In this document: in pieces, positions 1 through 4,685 of the stretch
Numbering within the stretch: the first letter of the stretch is position 1
How the letters are laid out: the number at the start of each line of letters is the position of its first letter
Source: Alphaproteobacteria bacterium
Lineage (GTDB): Bacteria; Pseudomonadota; Alphaproteobacteria; Rickettsiales; 21-14-0-20-44-7
Direction of reading: 5' to 3'
Assembly: GCA_013288575.1 (NCBI GenBank)
Contig: JABDBO010000026.1
Location: 829 to 14,234 of the forward strand
DNA: 13,406 nucleotides
Notes under the pieces: model-generated
The model's input: only the letters and a program-made list of their open reading frames with translations
Told to the model about the DNA's origin: nothing
Database searches by the model: none
Translations under genes and position numbers: made by a program

Positions 1-1
1 A

Positions 2-100
2 GGGCAATTGGCACCAGGAATTTATAAGGTGAAATGGAACGCAATGTGTGATTGCGGCTCGCCGATGCCGGGTGATTTTAAGTTTACGGTTTTACAGTAA
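2..100 (+). CDS. CopC-like periplasmic copper-binding protein, C-terminal fragment
   Basis: Only the last 32 codons are in the window; the start lies upstream. The frame reads GQLAPGIYKVKWNAM, then a CDCGSPMPG segment, then DFKFTVLQ and a TAA stop. The pattern G-x-Y-x-V-x-W, about ten residues, then G-x-F-x-F-x-V is the signature of the final two beta strands of the CopC/YobA/PcoC family. These are small secreted immunoglobulin-like beta barrels that bind copper in the periplasm. In family members known to me the turn between the strands carries D-x-H-P, whose His is a Cu(II) ligand. Aligned without gaps, this protein has Cys and Ser at the Asp and His positions, plus a second Cys two residues earlier and a Met nearby. 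Metal binding may therefore differ. Signal peptide and N-terminal ligands cannot be seen. The stop directly abuts that of the convergent gene at 101. Confidence 0.75.
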   Translation, partial: GQLAPGIYKVKWNAMCDCGSPMPGDFKFTVLQ

Positions 101-652
101 TTAGCTGATCGTATTAACCGAATTGGTAATATTTTGTAGCGCTGTTGCGGTTTGCTGATTTAGAGCTGAATTATAATCAGATATAATATTTTGCAGCGGA
201 TCAGTATTATCTGTTGTTGTGGTTTTTTTGGCTGCAGCACCGGATAATGCGGCTTTATAAAGGCCGGCAACAGTTTGCGTGTTGAGCAAATTGCTTTGCT
301 GAGTGACACGAATATCATCAGCTGATGGAGTTGGGCTTGCCCCCGTGAGCTGCGAAAGCGGGCTTGCTGAGCTGCTAGCAGTGCCTGCGCCCAAAAGGCT
401 GGCAACTGCGCTATCGTTTGAGTTAACGCTTTGCAGTAATGACAGCACTTCGGGCGGAAGCCCAAGGAGGTTGGAATTTGTGGTGGAATTATCTGTCGAG
501 CTATTGGTTGAACTTGATGAATCAGTCATTGTGCTCGATGCGGCAGGAGTTGTGGTTGTAGTTGCAGGTGTGGTGACATCTGTTGGTGTCGTGCCGCCAT
601 TTAATTGGTCTAAATAGGAATATGGCACACTGCCAGTGACTGCGCTAACCAT
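101..652 (-). CDS. Ser/Thr/Asn-rich low-complexity protein of unknown function, 183 aa
   Basis: I do not recognise this protein. Residues about 20-62 are a low-complexity linker of Thr, Ser, Pro and Asn, including runs such as TTTTTP and DSSSSTNSS. Residues about 63-90 (LLGLPPEVLSLLQSVNSNDS) and about 113-183 (rich in Gln, Asn, Leu and Ala, for example LLNTQTVAGLYKAALSG) look able to form amphipathic helices. I see no N-terminal signal peptide, transmembrane segment, catalytic motif or cysteine. The start is well supported: GGGGGAG ends seven bases before the ATG on the minus strand, the best Shine-Dalgarno in the window. The competing + strand frame at 303-617 is a Val/Leu-rich mirror of the repetitive coding and lacks such a site. 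The composition resembles surface, stator or flagellum-associated disordered proteins, but that is only a guess. It ends exactly where the CopC-like gene ends. Confidence 0.7.
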   Translation of the reverse strand: MVSAVTGSVPYSYLDQLNGGTTPTDVTTPATTTTTPAASSTMTDSSSSTNSSTDNSTTNSNLLGLPPEVLSLLQSVNSNDSAVASLLGAGTASSSASPLSQLTGASPTPSADDIRVTQQSNLLNTQTVAGLYKAALSGAAAKKTTTTDNTDPLQNIISDYNSALNQQTATALQNITNSVNTIS

Positions 653-659
653 TCAAAAA

Positions 660-666
660 CTCCCCC
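660..666 (-). promoter_or_regulatory. Strong Shine-Dalgarno of the 183-aa protein gene
   Basis: On the minus strand GGGGGAG is followed by seven bases (TTTTTGA) and then ATG. This fixes the start of the Ser/Thr-rich protein. It contrasts with the weak or absent Shine-Dalgarno sequences of most other genes in the window. Confidence 0.65.
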
Positions 667-686
667 GTTAATCTTCCCAATTTAGC

Positions 687-866
687 ATGGGAGAGGTTAA
701 GATATTATTAATATTATTTAAGCTGGTGGGGGCGATTTGGCCGATTTTTTCGAAATTCATGATTTTTTGCATTTTTATGGGCTTAAGTTATTGTTTTTAT
801 TTAATTCACCTTGTTATTTTAGTGGCTCTGCAGAGCCACTTAGCGTCTTTTGAAATGTCATTTTAG
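687..866 (+). CDS. Doubtful small hydrophobic ORF, 59 aa
   Basis: An ATG at 687 opens 59 codons ending at TAG 864-866. The product would begin MGEVKILLILFKLVGAIWP and contain two hydrophobic stretches, at about residues 5-20 and 24-48, so it could be a small membrane protein. Against it: no Shine-Dalgarno is visible upstream of the ATG, the frame lies in T-rich DNA that yields Phe, Ile and Leu codons by chance, it starts opposite the promoter region of the minus strand gene, and it runs through the palindrome at 821-840. I regard it as more likely spurious than real. Confidence 0.15.
   Translation: MGEVKILLILFKLVGAIWPIFSKFMIFCIFMGLSYCFYLIHLVILVALQSHLASFEMSF
821..840. repeat. 20-bp perfect palindrome
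   Basis: AGTGGCTCTG is followed immediately by its exact reverse complement CAGAGCCACT. As RNA it could fold into an eight-pair stem with a TGCA loop on either strand. No clean U-run follows on either side (TAGCGTCTTTT on +, AAAATAACAA on -), so it is not a textbook intrinsic terminator. It could be a terminator-like hairpin or a protein-binding site. Confidence 0.6.
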
Positions 867-957
867 GCTTTTCTCAGACGGTTTTTGGCTATGAAAGTAT
901 TTTACCGCGCGAGGGGGCTAATAGTCAAATTAGCGGCTAATAATTGTAATATTAATT

Positions 958-1000
958 AGGCGCCCTCTGCACCCATCGCGCAAATTGCGAGAGGGCGCCT
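958..1000 (-). terminator. Candidate terminator or 3'-end hairpin downstream of emrB
   Basis: AGGCGCCCTCT (958-968) and AGAGGGCGCCT (990-1000) are perfect 11-bp complementary arms around a 21-base loop. The loop itself holds a small nested stem (CGCAA/TTGCG). It lies about 40-80 bases past the emrB stop on that gene's strand. The stem is GC-rich and strong, but what follows on the minus strand is AATTAATATT rather than a T-run. It may end or protect the emrAB transcript without being a canonical Rho-independent terminator. Confidence 0.4.
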
Positions 1001-1002
1001 AT

Positions 1003-1024
1003 GTATTTGCGTATACGCAAATAC
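1003..1024. repeat. 22-bp perfect palindrome
   Basis: GTATTTGCGTA (1003-1013) is followed directly by its reverse complement TACGCAAATAC (1014-1024). It sits two bases from the 958-1000 hairpin and 17 bases past the end of emrB. As RNA it would form a second hairpin at the end of the emrAB message; as DNA it could be a dimer-binding site. No promoter is evident for which it would be an obvious operator. Confidence 0.6.
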
Positions 1025-1040
1025 TCATAATATATTTATA

Positions 1041-2618
1041 TTAATGCGCGGCCGCAGCGGCATCAGATGATGGCTGTTTAGGCCGGTTGATTGGCAGAAG
1101 GCTTGCCAAACCTATGCCGATTATCATTACCAGGGTGAGGAATTGATAGGCATCATTATAGGCCAAAATTGTCACCTGGCCGAGGAATTCTTGATAGAGG
1201 CGGCCAGTCGCTTGCTGTAATGCTTGGGCCTGAGTTGAACCTTGGTTGATAAAATATTGGGCAATACGGTGGAGGTTGAATTGATAGACCGGGTCACTTG
1301 GATTCATGTGTTGGGAAAGATAATTCTGGTGCATTTGCTGGTGGCGGGAAACGTAAGATGCGGCAATCGCAATGCCGATTGAGCCGCCGAGATTTCGGCA
1401 AAGCGCGAAGAAGGCGGAAGCTTTGTTGTTTTTTGGTTTAGGGATTTTCATGAAGGCCAAAGTGCTGACGGGGATAAACAGGAATGGCAGGCCGAGCACT
1501 TGCAAAATCCGCATCCAGACGAAATGGTTGTAATCGGTTTGCGGGGTGACGAATGAGGTGGCCCACATGCCGATGGCGCATAAGGTGAAGCCAAACATGA
1601 CTAAATATTTAGCGGGAATTTTGGAAATTAATTTGCCGGAAATTGGCATCAGCACAATTACGGCAACACCACCTGGAGAGAGGATTAATCCGGCAAGAGT
1701 TGCGTCATAACCGAATTGGCTTTGGACCAAGAGCGGTAATAATGCGCTCGAACCATAAAGCGCGAAACCGGTGAAGAAGATGAGTAGGCAGGCGACGCCG
1801 AAACTTCGTTCTTTGAGGAGGCGTAAATCTATTACCGGGTCTTTTTGCCTGAGTAGCCAGAAGATGGCGGAGAGTAGGCAGGTGGCGCTAACGGCGAGTA
1901 ATGTATCGATGAATGCGCTATCGAACCAGTCTTTTTGCTGGCCTTTATCAAGCACAACTTGCAGGCAGCCAAGGCCGATAGCGACCAGGCTTAAGCCGAT
2001 GTAATCGATTGATTTGAAGCCAGTGCCTTTTGATTCGTGCACGACGCGGCTCACCAATAAAAATGCGATGGTGCCGACGGGAACGTTGATGAAGAAAATC
2101 CACCGCCAGCTGAAATTATCGGTAATCCAACCGCCAAGAGTTGGGCCGATGATTGGTGCGGCGATTAAGGTGATGCCGGTGATGCCGAAGACCGCGCCAC
2201 GTTTTTCGGGTGGGAAAGCATCGAGGACGATTGATTGTTGGGTTGGCTGTAATCCGCCGCCGCAGAGGCCTTGGATTAGGCGGAGGAAAACCAGCATATC
2301 GAGTGATTCGGCAGCGCCGCAGGCGAAGGATGAGGCGGTGAATCCGGCGATGCAGAGGAGGAAAAAGCGCTTGCGGCCCATTGTGTTGGCAAGCCAACCG
2401 GAAATGGGAAGCACGATGCCATTGGCGACTAAATATGAGGTTAGCACCCAGGTACTTTCGTCGGGGCTGGCGCCAAGGTTGCCGGCGATGTGGGTCAGCG
2501 ATACGTTGGTGATTGTGGTATCTAACACTTCCATGAAAGTGGCGATGCTGACGACAAGCGCAACCAGCCACGGGTTGGCGTAGGTGTGTTCAGCGGGTGA
2601 TGCGGCAGCAGCGTTCAT
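1041..2618 (-). CDS. emrB: EmrB/QacA-type MFS multidrug exporter (DHA2, 14 TM)
   Basis: This is an inner-membrane drug:H+ antiporter of the major facilitator superfamily, DHA2 subfamily, 525 aa, close to the usual EmrB length. Motifs in order: LDTTITNVSL at residues 32-41 (first helix, typical of DHA2), the motif A loop GWLANTMGRKR at 74-84, RLIQGLCGGGLQP at 113-125, and the antiporter motif C region PIIGPTLGGW at 155-164. Strings of hydrophobic segments follow through to about residue 512, consistent with 14 helices, and the Ala-rich tail is cytosolic. The partner emrA lies directly upstream and overlaps by four bases (ATGA at 2615-2618), so translation is probably coupled. Together they should pump hydrophobic or amphipathic toxic compounds to a TolC-like outer-membrane channel, which is not encoded here. 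The actual substrates cannot be read from sequence. The divergent TetR gene is the likely repressor. Confidence 0.93.
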   Translation of the reverse strand: MNAAAASPAEHTYANPWLVALVVSIATFMEVLDTTITNVSLTHIAGNLGASPDESTWVLTSYLVANGIVLPISGWLANTMGRKRFFLLCIAGFTASSFACGAAESLDMLVFLRLIQGLCGGGLQPTQQSIVLDAFPPEKRGAVFGITGITLIAAPIIGPTLGGWITDNFSWRWIFFINVPVGTIAFLLVSRVVHESKGTGFKSIDYIGLSLVAIGLGCLQVVLDKGQQKDWFDSAFIDTLLAVSATCLLSAIFWLLRQKDPVIDLRLLKERSFGVACLLIFFTGFALYGSSALLPLLVQSQFGYDATLAGLILSPGGVAVIVLMPISGKLISKIPAKYLVMFGFTLCAIGMWATSFVTPQTDYNHFVWMRILQVLGLPFLFIPVSTLAFMKIPKPKNNKASAFFALCRNLGGSIGIAIAASYVSRHQQMHQNYLSQHMNPSDPVYQFNLHRIAQYFINQGSTQAQALQQATGRLYQEFLGQVTILAYNDAYQFLTLVMIIGIGLASLLPINRPKQPSSDAAAAAH

Positions 2619-3676
2619 TTTGTGATAACTACCGGTTCAACCGACATGCCTGGGCCAACGGCGAGCGTGGCATCAGGGCGCTCGGTGAAGAGGATTTTTA
2701 CTGGCACGCGCTGAACGATTTTTACGAAATTGCCAGTGGCGTTTTCAGCCGGGAAGGCGGAGAAATGCGAACCGGTGCCACTTTGCATACTATCAATTTG
2801 GCCGCGATAGGTTTTGCCGGGATAGGCGTCAATTTTGATATCAACCGGTTGGCCGATGCGCATGTGTTCTAATTGAGTTTCTTTGAAATTGGCAACTACC
2901 CAATAATCATTACTGACGAGCGAAAGGAGTTGCTGGCCAGGCTGCACGAAAACTCCTGGCTCGATACCTTTTTTGGTGACGCGGCCATCAACCGGGGCAA
3001 TGATTTGAGTGTTTTTCAAATTCTCTTCAGCTTGTGCAACTTCAGCTTGGGCGGCAGCAACTTCAGCAGCGAGTTGTTTTACATTTGCTTCAGCGGAAGC
3101 AATTGCTTTTGGTGCGGTTTGGGCGCTTCTTAATTTAGCGCGCGCACCTTCTAGATCAGCTTTTGCGCTTTTTTCAGCAGCAACGGCAACATCTAATTGC
3201 TGTTTACTAAGTGCGAGCGGGTTCATGCTTTGGTAGCGGTTTAAATCTGCGGCGGCTTTATCATAATTAGCTTGAGCAGATGCAACTTCGGCTTGAGCAG
3301 AAGAAATATTTGAAGGGGCGGAAACTTTTGTGCTTTCATATGTTTCTTGCGATGAACCTACTTTTGCTTGCGCTGCGGCAAGTTTAGCTTGGGCGGAGAC
3401 GAGGGCGATTTTATAATCAACCGGGTCGATTTCTACCAGCACGTTGCCAGCTTTTACCAATTGGTTATCGCGCACATTTACGATGTGAACATAACCGGAA
3501 ACTTTAGGCGCGATGCTGATGATATCAGTTTCAATTGTGGCATCATCGGTGGATTCTTTGCCGCGGCCGAGGAGATATACAGTTGTAGCGCCCAGCACAA
3601 TTACCAATGCTACGACAAGTAGGATAAGCGTGCGTTTTTTACGCTTTGGTTTTTCTGGTTGTGCTGGCTCTGTCAT
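2615..3676 (-). CDS. emrA: EmrA/HlyD-family membrane fusion protein of the efflux pump
   Basis: This 353-aa periplasmic adaptor links EmrB to an outer-membrane channel. The cytosolic N-terminus is basic (PKRKKR at about 9-14), followed by one signal-anchor helix at about 15-36. The first half of the lipoyl/beta-barrel region follows, with DDATIETDIISIAPKVSGYV at about 44-63 and LVKAGNVLVEIDP at about 74-86. Residues about 88-220 are Ala/Gln/Glu-rich heptad repeats forming the long alpha-helical hairpin. The second lipoyl half contains IIAPVDGRVTKKGIEPGVFV near residue 225. DYWVVANFKETQLEHMRIGQ then leads into the beta barrel. It is slightly shorter than E. coli EmrA, which I recall as about 390 aa. 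Its stop overlaps the emrB start by four bases. No good Shine-Dalgarno precedes the ATG at 3676, and the promoter must lie in the 98-bp spacer shared with the TetR gene. Confidence 0.93.
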   Translation of the reverse strand: MTEPAQPEKPKRKKRTLILLVVALVIVLGATTVYLLGRGKESTDDATIETDIISIAPKVSGYVHIVNVRDNQLVKAGNVLVEIDPVDYKIALVSAQAKLAAAQAKVGSSQETYESTKVSAPSNISSAQAEVASAQANYDKAAADLNRYQSMNPLALSKQQLDVAVAAEKSAKADLEGARAKLRSAQTAPKAIASAEANVKQLAAEVAAAQAEVAQAEENLKNTQIIAPVDGRVTKKGIEPGVFVQPGQQLLSLVSNDYWVVANFKETQLEHMRIGQPVDIKIDAYPGKTYRGQIDSMQSGTGSHFSAFPAENATGNFVKIVQRVPVKILFTERPDATLAVGPGMSVEPVVITK

Positions 3677-3701
3677 AAATAAGTGCTTGATTTTTAGTGG
3701 C

Positions 3702-3734
3702 TGATACTGTACTGTACGGTTTAGTATAGTATCA
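3702..3734. promoter_or_regulatory. Candidate TetR operator in the emrA/tetR divergent spacer
   Basis: The two 12-bp half-sites TGATACTGTACT (3702-3713) and AGTATAGTATCA (3723-3734) are inverted repeats with one mismatch, around a 9-bp centre. It is the only strong dyad in the spacer between the divergent efflux operon and the TetR gene, and TetR-family operators are normally such dyads. On the minus strand TTGATA (3730-3735) with TACAGT about 18 bp further is a plausible emrA promoter lying inside the site. On the plus strand TATACA (3740-3745) could be the -10 of the regulator gene. Binding would then block both promoters. The promoter assignments are tentative. Confidence 0.65.
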
Positions 3735-3774
3735 ACACCTATACACAGTCAACAAAATAATATATAAAAAAGCA

Positions 3775-4368
3775 ATGCCATCACGCCCAAAACTAGCGCA
3801 AATTATTGAAAAGGCCGGGGAAATGTTCACCAAATATGGCTATGAAAAGGTGAGTATGGATGCAATTTCGGCAGCAGTTCCGGTTTCGAAAGCAACGCTT
3901 TATAATAACTTCAAAGATAAAAAAGAGCTGTTTACGGAAGTAATTTCGGCACGCTGCAACGCGATTATGGGCGATATGATCCAGGCATTGGAGAAGGAAA
4001 CCAGTGTTGATGCGGCATTGCGCAAAATCGGGGTTAAGTTTTTGAATATGATTTTATTGCCGGATTCGCTGAAAATTCACCGGATTATTGCGGCAGAACA
4101 GGCGGAATTCCCAGAAATGGCGATGCTTTTTTATAAAAGCGGCCCGGCGCGGTTATCGGGTTTATTGGAGAATTATTTGCGTGAGCAAGACAAGCTGGGG
4201 AATATTAAAGCGGCAGACCCCGCACTTTCGGCCCAGATGTTTTTGAGCATGATAAAAGGATATATTCATATGCAATGCTTGTTTGGGCTGCGCAAAGATG
4301 TGACAGTACCTGAGCGGAAGAAGATTATTGAGCATGCCGTTGGGATATTTCTGACGGGCCACCGTTAA
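3775..4368 (+). CDS. TetR/AcrR-family repressor of the divergent efflux operon
   Basis: A 197-aa transcription factor. The N-terminal TetR DNA-binding domain is clear: AQIIEKAGEMFTKYGYEKVS (about 8-27), then the helix-turn-helix MDAISAAVPVSKATLYNNF (28-46), then KDKKELFTEVI. The C-terminal ligand and dimer domain (about 80-195) includes HRIIAAEQAEFPEMAMLFY and resembles the AefR-like group of TetR C-terminal domains. Length is normal. It is transcribed away from emrAB, and a long dyad lies between them, so it most likely represses both the pump and itself until an inducer binds. No clear Shine-Dalgarno precedes ATG 3775; the sequence before it is A-rich. No in-frame upstream alternative is better, and the N-terminus fits the family. 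Confidence 0.9.
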   Translation: MPSRPKLAQIIEKAGEMFTKYGYEKVSMDAISAAVPVSKATLYNNFKDKKELFTEVISARCNAIMGDMIQALEKETSVDAALRKIGVKFLNMILLPDSLKIHRIIAAEQAEFPEMAMLFYKSGPARLSGLLENYLREQDKLGNIKAADPALSAQMFLSMIKGYIHMQCLFGLRKDVTVPERKKIIEHAVGIFLTGHR

Positions 4369-4423
4369 TTACTACTATGCTTGGGATCTGCTAAAGCCTA
4401 GCGTAATTAGTTAAATAGCCAGA

Positions 4424-4441
4424 TTTATACAGAATTTTTAC
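4424..4441 (+). promoter_or_regulatory. Candidate KdpE-binding box
   Basis: TTTATAC (4424-4430) and TTTTTAC (4435-4441) form a direct repeat with an 11-bp period, followed by GCC. OmpR-family regulators bind tandem half-sites one helical turn apart. The E. coli kdp box, as I recall it, also begins TTTATAC and continues as a T-run into TTTACACC. It lies just upstream of a weak -35 (TTTTAG, 4446-4451) and a possible -10 (TATATA, 4469-4474), a normal place for an activator. The match is by eye and from memory. Confidence 0.45.
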
Positions 4442-4445
4442 GCCT

Positions 4446-4474
4446 TTTTAGTGAATTTTCACAACACATATATA
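4446..4474 (+). promoter_or_regulatory. Candidate kdp operon promoter
   Basis: TTTTAG (4446-4451) as a poor -35 and TATATA (4469-4474) as a good -10 are 17 bp apart. A poor -35 next to a regulator box fits an activator-dependent promoter. It would give a leader of roughly 100 bases before kdpF. An alternative is TTCACA (4458-4463) with TAATAT (4485-4490), but that spacing is too long. Confidence 0.35.
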
Positions 4475-4578
4475 TGGCTGGCGCTAATATGGCCTTAAGA
4501 AACGGCGGAAATTGGTGATTATTTGCTATTTTTGCCAAGCAGGTATAGGTTACCGCAAAATTACAAGGGTAAGATAAT

Positions 4579-4671
4579 ATGGAGTTGCTTTATATAATTG
4601 CAGGAATTGCCGCTTTGCTGCTATTCGCCTATTTATTTATCGCCCTTATCAAACCGGAAATATTTCCATAA
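4579..4671 (+). CDS. kdpF: KdpF, small membrane subunit of the K+ pump (30 aa)
   Basis: A 30-codon gene encoding one hydrophobic helix. It begins MELLYIIAGIAALLLF, continues AYLFIALIKPEIFP and stops at TAA 4669-4671. Size, single helix, the terminal ALIKPE(I/K)F-like end and position directly before kdpA match the KdpF family; E. coli KdpF has 29 residues and ends ALINAEAF. KdpF is a peripheral stabilising peptide of the KdpFABC complex in the inner membrane. AAGGGTAAG (4565-4573) upstream of the ATG can serve as ribosome-binding site. The gap to kdpA is 14 bp. It is short enough to be missed by automatic gene calling. Confidence 0.9.
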   Translation: MELLYIIAGIAALLLFAYLFIALIKPEIFP

Positions 4672-4685
4672 ACAGATAAATATAT

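Larger units (their letters stand above)
653..1040. other. Intergenic stretch with promoter region and several palindromes
   Basis: This 388-bp gap lies between the start of the 183-aa protein gene (minus strand) and the end of emrB (minus strand). It should hold the promoter of the former and the 3' end signals of the latter. AT-rich DNA at about 691-720 could supply -10 elements for the minus strand gene, but I cannot point to one convincing pair. It holds perfect palindromes at 821-840 and 1003-1024, a hairpin at 958-1000, and a smaller inverted repeat GCTAAT/ATTAGC at 917-934. No RNA gene is recognisable. The only reading frame of note is a doubtful hydrophobic one at 687-866. Confidence 0.6.
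4369..4578. other. Intergenic stretch upstream of the kdp operon
   Basis: About 210 bp between the TetR gene stop and kdpF. No obvious terminator for the TetR gene is present: the only nearby stem is a weak GCTA/TAGC pair with no T-run. The middle holds the candidate KdpE box and promoter. The part from about 4482 on would be an untranslated leader. It contains no riboswitch I recognise; in particular I do not see the conserved blocks of the c-di-AMP (ydaO) class. A short inverted repeat GTGAA-TT-TTCAC lies at 4451-4462. Confidence 0.5.

Noticed and set aside
303..617. 104-codon plus strand frame opposite the 183-aa gene
   Set aside because: It is a Val/Leu/Glu-rich mirror of the repetitive Thr/Ser codons and lacks a ribosome-binding site; the minus strand frame has an excellent one.
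891..959. 22-codon frame in the intergenic gap
   Set aside because: No ribosome-binding site, no recognisable composition, and it ends inside the hairpin region; length is as expected by chance.
2014..2583. 189-codon plus strand frame opposite emrB
   Set aside because: emrB has full-length family motifs on the other strand; this frame is a reverse-complement shadow with no recognisable motif.
4474..4518. 14-codon leader peptide (ATGGCTGGCGC...) upstream of kdpF
   Set aside because: It overlaps the likely -10 element, has no ribosome-binding site, and no attenuation hairpin follows.
4482..4578. Possible riboswitch in the kdp leader
   Set aside because: I checked for conserved blocks of the c-di-AMP (ydaO) type and for a strong multi-stem fold and saw only short 4-bp pairings.
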